A DNA stretch of 64,000 nt from Citrobacter rodentium NBRC 105723 = DSM 16636 (GTDB lineage: Bacteria; Pseudomonadota; Gammaproteobacteria; Enterobacterales; Enterobacteriaceae), in the NCBI RefSeq assembly GCF_021278985.1, contig NZ_CP082833.1:496001-560000 (forward strand), read 5' to 3'. Under the pieces are notes generated by a model that saw only the letters and a program-made list of their open reading frames with translations, did not search any database and was not told the origin of the DNA. This document shows, piece by piece, positions 17,703-29,300 of the stretch (position 1 is the first letter of the stretch; the number at the start of each line of letters is the position of its first letter). Made by a program: the position numbers and the translations under genes.

Positions 17703-19958
17703 TCACGATCTCCCTGAGTGGTTCGACGGCGGCGTGTTGAGGTGTGACACGTTGCTTTGCGCCGCCGTCGGCTGCGTCATGCCGTGTTTATGCAGAATGG
17801 CGTCACGCGGACCGTCCATCACAATACGTCCGTTATCCAGCACGATAATGCGATCCACCAGTTCGAGGATCGGCAGGCGGTGCGTCGCCACCACCATCGT
17901 GCGCTGGTTGCCCAGCCAGTTTTTTAACTGGCGGATAAGCTGTTGTTCGCCAATTTCATCCAGCCAGGCGGTCGGTTCGTCGAGCAGCAGTATCGTCGGC
18001 GAGGTCAGCAGCGCGCGCGCCAGCAGCAGCGCCTGACGCTGGCCGCCGGACAGTCCGGCGCCTCCTTCGCTGATCACATAGTTCAGCCCGGTTTTCTGCT
18101 TGCGCACAAATTCGAGCGCGCCGCTGATGGCCAGCGCCTGCTGGATATCGTCATCGGTCGCCGTGGGGTTGCCGAGCGTAATATTGTCGTGAATGGAGCC
18201 AAAGAACAGGCGCGCCTGCTGGCTCAGCAGCTGCATATCGCGACGCAGATCCGCCGGATCGAGATGGTTAAGCGCGATGTTGTCGAGCAGCACCGATCCC
18301 TGCTGCGGCTCCTGCATTCCCGCCAGTACCTGTAACAAGGTACTTTTCCCGGAGCCATTGCGTCCGAGCAGCGCCACGCGCTCCCCGGCTTTGATGTTCA
18401 GCGCCAGCACCGTCAGGACGTTGACTTTCTCTTCCTCGTCATAATAGAAGGTGACGTTCTCCAGCTGATAATGGCCGCGCAGATGCGCTTTATGCACCTT
18501 CTTACCCTGTAGCGGTTCGTCGATCGGGCGCTGCATCAGGTCGTCCAGCCCCTGTAACGCCACCTTCGCCGACTGCCAGCGCGACAGGACGCCGGAAATT
18601 TGCGACAGCGGCGCGATGGTGCGCGAGGCGAGGATCGAGGTCCCGACCAGCGCGCCGGTGGTCATATCGCCGTTAATCACCAGATAGCAGCCAATCAGCA
18701 GCACCACGGCATAGACGATCGACTGCACTTCCTGGGTCCAGGTGAGCAGCAGACTGGTCAGCCAGCGCTGGCGCATCCCGACCCCGGCGGCGACAAAGTT
18801 GGTGTTATTCCACTGGTTCTGAAAACGCTGTTCGGCGCGCATCAGCTTAATGTCCTCAATGCCCTGCACCGCCTCGACCAGCGTGGCGTTACGGATAGCC
18901 GACTCGCGCATCCCTTCCGTGGAGAGCCGCCCCAGCGGACGCTGTACCAGCAGGCCGGGGATCAGCAGCAGCGGAACCGCCATCAGCACCACCAGCACCA
19001 GCGGGCCGCCTGTCATCCACAGAATAAATACAAACAGCAGGAAGAACGGCAGGTCGGAGAGCGCGGCGATAGTGGTGGAGGTAATCAGCTCACGCACTGA
19101 CTCCAGCTCGCGGATCTGGGCGATAAACGAGCCGGTGGATTTCGAACGCGCGCCGTTTTTAATCCGCAGGGCATGGGCGAAGATGCGCTCCGAGATCCGC
19201 AAATCAGCGCGCTTACCCACCACGTCGGAGATATAGACGCGCAGCATTCGCATAATAAATTCAAACAGGATCGCCAGCATCACCCCGCCAAACAGCACCC
19301 ACAGGGTAGTTTCAGACTGCGACGGCACCACGCGGTCATACACCTGCATGGAGAAGATCATGCCGGAAAGCGCCAGCACGTTCGCCACCAGCGCAACCAC
19401 CATAATATCGATATACCGGTGCCAGTCTTTTAACGCCAGCCGCCAGAACCAGTTTTTTTTGTACGGCTTAATATAATCGTCGACGCGGGCGTCGGGAGTG
19501 GATTCCAGCGGACGCAAAACATATAACGTTTTAATACGCGTACTGACTTCATCGCGGGTTAATACCGTTTCCAGGCCTTCGTCGCCGCTGAACTGCAGGC
19601 TGATGTTGCCTTCGCTGTCCATCCGGTTAATGACGGCGATTTGCCCTTCGCTGAACTCGGCAATCAGCGGCAGACGCCACGGATCGAGATGCGAGACTTT
19701 CGCGGCGACGCTGCGCAGCCCCAGCCCCAGCTGACGCGCCATATCTTTTAACACCAGCTCGCGCGGAGAGTCGCTTTCATAATTTACCGCCACCCGAACA
19801 TGCTCCGCCGAGAAGTCGAGACGATAATGCTGCGCCACACCGATCATTGCCTGTAACCAGGGTTCGTATTGCGACTGCGTGTTCATAGAGTTGGGTTCCT
19901 GTTGTGCGACATGGCGCCGTAACGGAATGGCGTTATCAATAACGGATTGTGTGCTCAT
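17703..19958 (-). CDS. Type I secretion ABC transporter, HlyB/LapB family with degenerate C39-like domain (BapC-like)
   Basis: This 751-residue exporter has three parts. Residues about 30-150 form a C39 peptidase-like domain without the catalytic Cys (WLQAMIGVAQHYRLDFSAEH), so it should bind substrate and not cleave it. Residues about 185-470 form the six-helix ABC domain. The ATPase domain carries Walker A GRNGSGKST (near 530), signature LSGGQ (near 637), Walker B ILLLDEPTAWLDE and switch His in ATHR. These features fit LapB-type exporters of large adhesins. The ATG at 19958 follows an AAAAGAG box; Met25 is a possible later start. It lies 117 bp after the natural end of the adhesin gene, so export of that adhesin is the clear role. 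Confidence 0.92.
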   Translation of the reverse strand: MSTQSVIDNAIPLRRHVAQQEPNSMNTQSQYEPWLQAMIGVAQHYRLDFSAEHVRVAVNYESDSPRELVLKDMARQLGLGLRSVAAKVSHLDPWRLPLIAEFSEGQIAVINRMDSEGNISLQFSGDEGLETVLTRDEVSTRIKTLYVLRPLESTPDARVDDYIKPYKKNWFWRLALKDWHRYIDIMVVALVANVLALSGMIFSMQVYDRVVPSQSETTLWVLFGGVMLAILFEFIMRMLRVYISDVVGKRADLRISERIFAHALRIKNGARSKSTGSFIAQIRELESVRELITSTTIAALSDLPFFLLFVFILWMTGGPLVLVVLMAVPLLLIPGLLVQRPLGRLSTEGMRESAIRNATLVEAVQGIEDIKLMRAEQRFQNQWNNTNFVAAGVGMRQRWLTSLLLTWTQEVQSIVYAVVLLIGCYLVINGDMTTGALVGTSILASRTIAPLSQISGVLSRWQSAKVALQGLDDLMQRPIDEPLQGKKVHKAHLRGHYQLENVTFYYDEEEKVNVLTVLALNIKAGERVALLGRNGSGKSTLLQVLAGMQEPQQGSVLLDNIALNHLDPADLRRDMQLLSQQARLFFGSIHDNITLGNPTATDDDIQQALAISGALEFVRKQKTGLNYVISEGGAGLSGGQRQALLLARALLTSPTILLLDEPTAWLDEIGEQQLIRQLKNWLGNQRTMVVATHRLPILELVDRIIVLDNGRIVMDGPRDAILHKHGMTQPTAAQSNVSHLNTPPSNHSGRS

Positions 19959-20075
19959 ACTCTTTTCTGCCGCAGAAAGATAAACGCGTTACCCGCTCTG
20001 CGCTGTTCATTTTTTAGTCTAGTGCGTATTTGACGCGAGGTGTGCCGGGGGAAGCGATTCCCCCGGACGTGGGTA

Positions 20076-20363
20076 TTACATAATCACTAACTGATGGTTT
20101 GCCAGCAGGGTGGCCAGATCGGTCTGCACGCCGTTCAGGGTGACCACGGTGGTGGAGCCGGAAGCCCCGCCCGCACCGTCGAGATCCACATGAATTTCGG
20201 TGTTGCTGCCGTTCTGAACCACGCGGACGTAGTCTTCAATATTCCCTGCCTGGGCATCCAGCGTCGCCACGCTGTTGACGTAGGTGGCTGAGCCGCTGCC
20301 GGTGTAGCCACTGCCGGACAGCAGTTCGCGCAGGTCGATACGGTCGGTGTCCGCCGTCCCTTC
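20076..20363 (-). pseudogene. C-terminal 95 codons of the BapA-like adhesin, cut off by an in-frame amber codon
   Basis: Directly after the TAG at 20364-20366 the same frame stays open for 95 codons to a stop at 20076. The peptide begins EGTADTDRIDLRELLSG and ends TDLATLLANHQLVIM. It contains the D-x-I-D-L-x-x-L-L motif and the VNGV/LNGVQTDLATLLANHQL tail seen at the ends of large RTX adhesins exported by LapB-type systems, so it is the type I secretion signal region. No start codon with a ribosome binding site opens it, so it should be made only by readthrough or suppression, or if the TAG is a sequencing error. Confidence 0.88.
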
Positions 20364-20366
20364 CTA
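20364..20366 (-). other. In-frame amber codon (TAG) in the adhesin gene
   Basis: The plus strand reads CTA within CCTAGG, so the coding strand reads ACC TAG GAA. The frame upstream (5888 codons) and downstream (95 codons) is the same. Changing T to C would restore CAG (Gln) and a Dcm methylation site CCAGG, whose inner methylated C is a known hotspot for C-to-T amber mutations in E. coli. A sequencing error or a change from Tyr, Trp, Lys, Glu, Leu or Ser codons also fits. Confidence 0.9.
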
Positions 20367-23300
20367 GGTGCCGACGGTAAAGCCGTTGACCACATCGCTG
20401 CCGTTGCCGCCGGTGGCGTCAGAGGCGTTGATCAGCTTGTACAGCAGGGTATCCTGACCGCCGTTGCCAATATTGAAGGTGTCATTACCGCCGCGCCCTT
20501 CGAAGAAGTTCTCGGTGCTGCTGCCGGTAAAGGTGTCGTTACCGTTGCCGCCCGCGATCCCTTCAACGTTAACAAACTGCGCATTGCCAAAGCCGGTGCT
20601 CTGCATAGCGCCGTTGCTGAGGTCGATGTTCAGCGCGGTGCTGCCCGCCAGCTTGTAGTCGACGATATCCATCCCGCCCTGCGCGCTCCAGACGTCAACA
20701 TCCGACACCACGCGGCTACCGCCGCCGCCGTTGTAGATGTGGCTGCCTGCGGTGGCGTTCAGGGTGTCGTTGTAGCCGGTACCGACAATCCCCACGGTAT
20801 TACTGCCGTCGCTGGCCGCCAGCGCGCTGTTCGCCGCCGATGCCCCGTCTTCCGCCGTCAGGTTATACGCATGGTTCTTCTCCACCGCCATCAGGCCGCC
20901 CCAGGAGGCGTTGACGTTCTCAACCGTGTTCACCACGCCGGAGGAGTCAAACGTCACCGACGACACGCCGCCGTAGTCCTGACCGTTCGCCAGCAGCACC
21001 GCGCTGTACGACTTGCTGGCGTCCAGACCGTAGAAGTAAACCAGGCCAGACGAGTCGTTCATGTTCACCCCGCCCTGCGGGTTGATCACCTGCGAGCTGA
21101 CCACCTTGCCGGTACTCTCATCAATGAGCAGCACGGTGTTGCCGTAGAAGGTGTTCACGCCGTTCGCATCCGAAATACGCAGGATGATGCTGGTGCCGTT
21201 GCTGATGGAGCTGGTGTTCTCGATGTACTCCGTTTTACCGCCTGCGGCGCGGAATACCACCAGATCCTTGTCACCGTCATAATCCAGATCCAGCGTCAGC
21301 GCGCCGGTGGTGATGTTGCTGCTGCCCTGGTTGGCGCCGGTTAACAGCGTCCGGGAAGACCAGTCAACCTGGTTGCTGCCGTTCACGCCGTTGTTGGTCC
21401 ACAGCAGCCCCACGTTGCTGGTGTTGGTCGCGGTGGTCGAACCCGCCGCGCCAGCGATTTCGATTAGATCCATCCGACCATCGCCGTTCCAGTCCACCGC
21501 CAGCGAGGACATACTGTTAACGCTGTCGCCCAGCGTCTGCACATTTGACCCTGTGCCCGCGCCATTGGCCGCCGTGGTGAGCTTACCGGTGCCGTCGTTA
21601 TAGAAGATGGCGCTGGTGGCGTCGCCTTTGGCGGTCAACCCGGCGACAAACAGATCCATATAGCCGTCGCCGTTCAGATCGGCCCAGGTCAGGGTGGTGT
21701 AGTGGTTATCAGAGGCGTTATCGCCGTTAAACACGTCCGTCACAATCTGGGTGTTGGTCAACGTCATATTGCCGTTGGCGTCCACGCCGTTAGTGACCAC
21801 CGCCAGACGAGAACTTGAGCTGCTGGAGCCGCCCCCTGCCGTGGTGTTGGTACCGGAGGTGCCGTGATAAGTAATATCCACGTAACCGTCGTTGTTCAGG
21901 TCAACGCCCGACACTTCACGGTCCGGCGTCGGGTTGCCGCTGTTGGTCGACGCCACGCCGTCCTGCGAGTTACTGGTATAGACATAGGAGCCGGTCTTAT
22001 CAAAGCCGACGATGGTGCCATCAGTATTGAGCACAAAGCCGCTGTCATAGCCGCCCCGGCCTTCAGAGTCGTTTGGCGTTTCGTCGCCATAGACCATATC
22101 AACATAGCCGTCGCCGTTGATATCGATCCCCATCGCGCCGCCGTACCAGCCGTAGACGTTGCCGTTTGGATCGTTAGTCTGCCCCGACACGCCGTAAGCG
22201 CCCACCTGGAAAGAGGTATAAGTTCCGTCGGCGTTGTATTTGAACGACTGCTGACCGTTGGCATAGCTGGTGTCGGCGCCGAGAATATCCATCAGGCCAT
22301 CGCGGTCGAAATCGATAAACGACGACTGCTGCTGTTTGTCCGGACCGCTAATCGCCACCGAGTTAAACGACCCGAGGGTGGTGGAATCGGTGGCGTTCTG
22401 GGTGAACACCGTCGAGTTGCTGAGGATACGCCACGTACCGTCTTCACCCAGCGTCAGCGCGGTGCCGGTATCTTCCGACGATGCCGCGGTTGAGGTAAAG
22501 GTAATGGACGGCGTCGGCGACACTGTCAGCTCGCCGGTGGTGTCGTCACGAGTGATTTCGGTACCATCGGCTTTATACAGGACGGCTTTCACTTCATAAG
22601 TTCCCAGCGCCAGCGCATCGCTGTCCGGGATCTGCACATACCAGGTGCTGTTTTTCGGGTCGATAACCACCGCGCCGTTACGCGAGCTGTAGACCACGTT
22701 ATTGATCGTTACTTCGACGTATTCGCCCGGCAGGATTTCAAAGTCCACGCGACCGGTGACGATCGGCGTGGTATCCAGCGTATTCTGGGCATCGGCATAC
22801 ATTTTCAGATCAACGGTGAAATCAAACACCGGCGAATGTGCGCCTTCATTGCCGGCGGCATCGACGACTACCGCGTAGAACTCCCCTTTATCGCCATCGA
22901 CCAGCGGCACGTTCAGTTGATAGCTCCAGTCCGTGCCGTTGACGTCCGCTTCGCCGAGCAGCGTTCCGTCCGCGCTGTAAATGCGCACCTGTTCGCCGGT
23001 CTGCAGGGCAGTCGCCAGCGTACCGTTCAGCACCGGGGTGCGGTCATCGGTGGTGGTGCCCGCGGCAAACTCGCCGCGCGAAGAGGCCACGTCGTCGGTA
23101 TAGCTGTGGATGGTCGCGACGTTTGTCGACGGCGTCAGATCGACGCTGACAACTTGATCCGTCGTCGCCCCGACGTTCCCGGCCACGTCAACCACGCGAA
23201 CCTGGTAGGTCTGATCGCCTTCCGCCAGGGTGCGCGGGTCGACGTAGCTCCAGCTGTCGCCGCTCATCACCACATCGTGCCAGGTCAGGCCGTTATCGAC

Positions 23301-26300
23301 GCTAATCTGCACGCGATCGCCCGCGGCAAGCGGCGCGCCAATGGAGCCGCTGATGGTCAGCGAGCTATCATTGGTCAGGAAGTCGCCGCTGTTGTAGCCG
23401 GTATCGGTAGAGATACTGTCGATGCTGACGGTAATCGCGCTGTCCGGCGGCGTCAGGTCGACGATCACCTGCTGGTGCGCGGTCGCGCCAATGTTACCGG
23501 CGGTATCGATCACCCGCACCCAGTAGTCATGAGCGCCTTCGCCCAGCGTGCGGCCGTCGGCAAACGACCAGCTGTTGCCAATAACCGTAACGTTCTGCCA
23601 GGTTGCGCCGCCGTCGAGACTGATCTGTACAATTTCCCCCGGCGACAGCGTCGCCCCCAGCGAACCCTGCAGGCTAAGCGAAGTATCTTTGGTGATAAAG
23701 TCGCTGCCGCTCAGGCCGCTGTCGTCCGTGATGCTGTCAAAAGCGATGGTTTTCGTCGCGTCTGGCACCAGGGTATCTACGGTGACCGTCTGGCTGGTGG
23801 TCGCACTGACGTTGCCCGCCTGGTCGATCACCCGCAGCTGGTAGTGATAATCGCCGTCGGCGAGGGTACGCCCGTCGACGAAGGACCAGCTCTGGCCGCT
23901 GACGCTGACGTCAGTCCATGTATTGCCGCCGTCAAAACTGATCTGCACATGCTCATCGCTGGCCAGCGCGGCGTTCAGCGAACCCTGCAAAGCGATCTGG
24001 TTGTCGTGAGTAATATAATCACTCGCCGACAGCCCGGTATCCTGGCTAATGGCGTCAATGGAAATCAGCGTCACGGCTGGCGGCGTGGTGTCTACCCGCA
24101 CCGCCTGGCTGTCCACCGATCCGACGTTACCCGCCGCATCAATCACGCGAACAAAGTAAAGGTAGCCGCCATCCGCCAGAGTGCGGCCATCGGTAAACGA
24201 CCAGCTGGTGCCGTTCACCAGCAGATCGATCCACGTTGTACCGCCATCAAGGCTGATCTGCGCGGTTTCACCACTGGCGAGCGGCGCGGAAAGCGAGCCA
24301 TCCAGTACCACCTGATTGTGGTTAGTAATGAAATCGCTGCTGCTCAGGCCGCTGTCGCCCTGCACCGCATCAATCGAGATAGCCTGAGCGGGCGCGGTCA
24401 GATCGACATTCATCACCCGATCGGCGCTGGCGCTGTTGCCAATGGTGTTGCTGACCTGCGCATTCACCGTATACGCCGTACCGTCCGCCAGCGCAGCGAC
24501 GTCGGTGCTGCTCACCACGCAGCTCCACTGGCCGTTGCTGTCGACCACCGCAGTGTAGCTGTTGCCGTTAAGCGTGATGGTCACCGTCTGACCAGCAGGC
24601 GCGGTCGTCGTGCCGCTGAGGGTCAGCGGGGCACCGTGCTCGGCCGCATTGATCACATCATCCATGCTGATAACGTCGATGGCGATGGTCGGGACATCCC
24701 CGTTCAGGGCCACAATATGCGTGACGTGGCCCGCGTTACCCGCCGCATCGTTAACGGTGACGGCGATAGCGTAGTTACCGTCCGCCAGACCGGTAAAATC
24801 ACCCGCCGGAACGAATACTGACCAGTTGCCGCTGGCGTCTACCGTCGCCTGATAGGTGTGACCGTTAAAGGTCAGGGTTATCGTCTGACCCGGCTCTGCG
24901 GTGGTGGTGCCGCTGATGGTCTGTCCAGCTCGCTGCTCGCCGTTATTAATGATGTTGTCGCCCGCCACGTTATTTACGGCGATCAGCGGCGCGGTAGCGT
25001 CAACCGTCACGTTATGGCTGGTCTGGCTTTCGTTGCCCGCCTTATCGCTGACGACGGCGGAAACAACCAGTGGACCGTCGCTTAACTCAGCCAGATCGGC
25101 GGCGGGAACGGTGAGACTCCAGGTGCCGTTGGCCTGGACCTGCGCGGTGTAATCGGTGCCGTTGAGGGTTACCGTTACGGTTTGCCCGGCTTGCGCGCTG
25201 GTGTTACCCTGCACGGTCAGCGGCTGATGCTGTTCCGCCGCGTTCAGCACGTCATCCACGGAGATCGTGTTGATCGAGATAACCGGCGCATCGGTGTCGA
25301 CGCTGTAGTCGCGGGTGGCAGACGCGCTGTTGCCTGCGGCGTTGCTGACGCTGACCTCCACGCGGGCGTTGCCGTCGGTCAGGGTCGCCAGATCGGCGAC
25401 CGGTACGCTCAGCGTCCAGTTGCCGCTGGCATCAACGGTAGTGGTGTAAGTCTTGCCGCCAAAAGAGACAGTCACAGTCTGGCCCGCCTCCACATTCGTG
25501 GTCACGCCGGAGAGCGTCAGGTTTGCACCCTGCTCAGCCGCATTCATCACATCATCAGCGGTGACGCTGTTGATGGTCACCGTCGGCGCTGCGGTGTCGA
25601 CGTTCACATCATGCGTAGCCGAGCCGCTGTTGCCTGCCGCGTTAGTGACGGTCACGCTGATGGTGCTGACGCCATCATTCAGCGCGGTCACATCCGCCGC
25701 CGGAACGCCGACGCTCCAGTTGCCGGACGCATCAATTACGGTGGTGTAGGTTTTGCCGTTCACGGTAACGGTGACAGCATCGCCCGCCGCTGCGCCGGTA
25801 GCGGAGCCGCTGATAATCTGCGTCTGGCCGTGCTCGGCGCTGTTGATAATGTCGTCGCCCGCCACGGTATTGATGGTGACCACCGGTGCGGTGGTGTCCA
25901 CGGTCAGGTTATGGCTGGCCGAACCGGTATTACCGGCGGTATCTGCCACGCTGGCCGTTACGGTGCCTGTGGTGACAGATGTCACGTCCGCTGCCGGTAC
26001 GGTCACGCTCCAGTTGCCGTTAGCTTCCACCTGCGCCGTATAATCCACGCCGCCAATGGTAACGGTTACCGTCTGGCCTGCTGGCGCATTAGTGGTACCG
26101 TTGATGACCAGATCTGCCTGCGCTTCGGTGGCGTTCAGGATATCGTCAGCGGCGATAGTGTTGATGGTGATAACCGGTGCACCCGTATCCACACTGTAGT
26201 CATGCATTGCCGAGGCAGAGTTACCCGCCGCATTGCTGACGCTGATCTCCACACGGGCACTGCCGTCAGTCAGGCCAGCCAGATCCGCTGCCGGTACGCT

Positions 26301-29300
26301 CAGCTTCCAGCTGCCGCTGGCATCAACGGTAGTGGTGTAAGTCTTGCCGCCAAAAGAGACGCTGACAGTCTGGCCCGCTTCCACATTCGTGGTCACGCCG
26401 GAGAGCGTCAGGTCCGCGCCCTGCTCAGCCGCATTAATCACATCATCGGCAGTCACCGGGTTAATGGTGACGGTCGGTGCCGCGGTATCGACGTTCACAT
26501 CATGGGTGGCGGAACCGCTGTTGCCCGCAGCGTTAGTGACGGTCACGCTGATGGTGGCCGTGCCGTCGTTCAGCGCGGCCACATCTGCCGCCGGAACGCC
26601 GACGCTCCAGTTGCCTGCCACATCAATTACGGTGGTGTAGGTTTTACCGTTCACGGTGACGATGACAGCATCGCCCGCCGCTGCGCCGGTGGCGGAGCCG
26701 CTGATAATCTGCGTCTGGCCGTGTTCGGTGCTGTTGATGATGTCGTCCGTTGCCACGGTATTGATGGTGACCACCGGCGCGGTGGTGTCCACGGTCAGGT
26801 TATGGCTGGCCGAACCGCTGTTACCGGCGGTATCGGATACCGTTGCGGTCACTGCGCCAGTGGCGATGGATGCCACATCCGCTGCCGGAACGGTGACGCT
26901 CCATGAACCATTCGCCTGAACCTGCGCGGTGTAGCTGTTGCCACCCACGGTAACGGTCACCGTCTGGCCTGCCGGAGCATTAGTGGTACCGCTGATGACC
27001 AGATCCGCCTGCGCCTCAGTAGCGTTGAGGATATCGTCAGCCGCGATAGTGTTAATGGTGATAACCGGTGCGCCCGTATCCACGCTGTAGTCATGGGTCG
27101 CAGACGCGCTGTTACCCGCCGCATTGCTGACGCTCGCTTCCACGCGGGCACTGCCGTCGCTCAGACCAGCCAGATCCGCTGCCGGTACGCTCAGCGTCCA
27201 GCTGCCGCTGGCGTCAACGGTAGTGGTGTAAGTCTTGCCGCCAAAAGAGACAGTCACAGTCTGGCCCGCTTCCACGTTAGTGGTTGCGCCGGAAAGCGTC
27301 AGGTCCGCGCCCTGCTCTGCCGCGTTAATTACGTCATCGGCAGTCACTGCGTTAATGGTGACGGTCGGTGCTGCTGTATCCACTTTCACATCGTGTGTTG
27401 CGGAGCCAGTATTGCCGGAAACATTGGTCACGGTCACGGAAATGGTAGCAGTGCCGTCGTTCAGCGCGGCCATATCCGCCGCCGGAACGCCGACGCTCCA
27501 GTTGCCTGCCGCATCAATTACGGTGGTGTAGGTTTTACCGTTCACAGTGACGGTGACAGCATCGCCCGCCGCTGCGCCAGTGGCGGAACCGCTGACAATC
27601 TGCGTCTGACCGTGTTCGGCTGTATTGATGATGTCGTCGCCCGCCACCGTATTGATGGTGACCACCGGCGCAGTGCTATCGACGGTCAGGTTATGGCTGG
27701 CCGAGCCGGTATTACCGGCGGCGTCTGCCACGCTGGCCGTTACGTCGCCAGTGGTGACAGATGCCACATCCGCTGCCGGAACGGTGACGCTCCAGCTGCC
27801 GTTAGCCTGAACCTGCGCGGAATAGTCCACGCCGCCCACGGTAACGGTCACCGTCTGGCCTGCCGGCGCACTGGTGGTGCCGGTAATCAGCAGATCCGCC
27901 TGCGCTTCAGTAGCGTTCAGGATATCGTCGGCAGCGATAGTATTAATGGTAATGGTCGGTGCGCCCGTATCCACGCTGTAGTCGTGAGTCGCAGATGCGC
28001 TGTTACCCGCGGCATTGCTGACGCTGACTTCCACACGGGCGTTGCCGTCGGTCAGGCCAGCCAGATCGGCGACCGGTACGCTCAGCGTCCAGCTGCCGCT
28101 GGCGTCAACGGTAGTGGTGTAAGACTTACCGCCAAAAGAGACGCTGACGGTCTGGCCCGCTTCCACATTCGTGGTTGCGCCGGAGAGCGTCAGGTTTGCG
28201 CCCTGCTCGGTAGTGTTAATCACATCATCAGCGGTCACGCTGTTGATGGTTACCGTCGGTGCGGCGGTATTGACGTTCACATCATGGGTGGCGGAACCGC
28301 TGTTGCCCGCAGCGTTAGTGACGGTCACGCTGATGGTGGCTGTGCCATCGTTCAGCGCGGCCACATCTGCCGCCGGAACGCCGACGCTCCAGTTACCGGA
28401 CGCATCAATCACGCTGGTGTAGGTTTTACCGTTCACGGTGACGGTGACAGCATCGCCCGCCGCTGCGCCGGTGGCGGAACCACTGACGATCTGCGTCTGG
28501 CCGTGCTCGGCTGCGTTGATGATATCGTCCGTTGCCACGGTATTGATGGCGACCACCGGCGCGGTGGTGTCGACGGTCAGGTTATGGCTGGCCGAGCCGG
28601 TATTACCTGCAGTATCTGCCACGCTGGCCGTTACGTCGCCAGTGGTGACAGATGCCACATCTGCTGCCGGAACGGTCACGCTCCAGCTGCCATTAGCCTG
28701 AACCTGCGCGGAGTAATCCACGCCACCAACCGTAACGGTCACCGTCTGGCCCGCCGGAGCATTAGTGGTGCCGCTGATGACCAGATCCGCCTGCGCTTCA
28801 GTGGCATTCAGAATATCATCCGCCGCGATGGTGTTGATGGTAATGACCGGGGCGCCCGTATCCACACTGTAATCATGAGTGGCCGAGGCAGAGTTGCCTG
28901 CCGCATTGCTGACGCTCGCCTCCACGCGGGCACTGCCGTCGCTCAGACCAGCCAGATCGGCGGCCGGTACGCTCAGCGTCCAGTTGCCGCTGGCATCAAC
29001 GGTAGTGGTGTAAGTCTTGCCGCCGAAAGAGACGGTCACAGTCTGGCCCGCTTCCACATTCGTGGTTGCGCCGGAAAGCGTCAGGTCCGCGCCCTGCTCT
29101 GCCGCATTGATCACATCGTCGGCGGTCACGGAGTTAATGGTGACGGTTGGTGCCGCGGTATCGACGTTCACATCATGGATAGCCGAACCGCTGTTGCCTG
29201 TGCCTGCGGCGTTAGTGACGGTCACGCTGATGGTGGCCGTGCCGTCGTTCAGCGCAGCCACATCCGCCGCCGGAACGCCGACGCTCCAGTTGCCGGACGC

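Noticed and set aside
20135..20395. 86-codon minus-strand frame across the amber codon
   Set aside because: It is in another frame with Arg/Pro/Thr-rich nonsense composition. The secretion-signal frame (20076-20363) is clearly the coding one, so a programmed frameshift is not needed to explain the tail.
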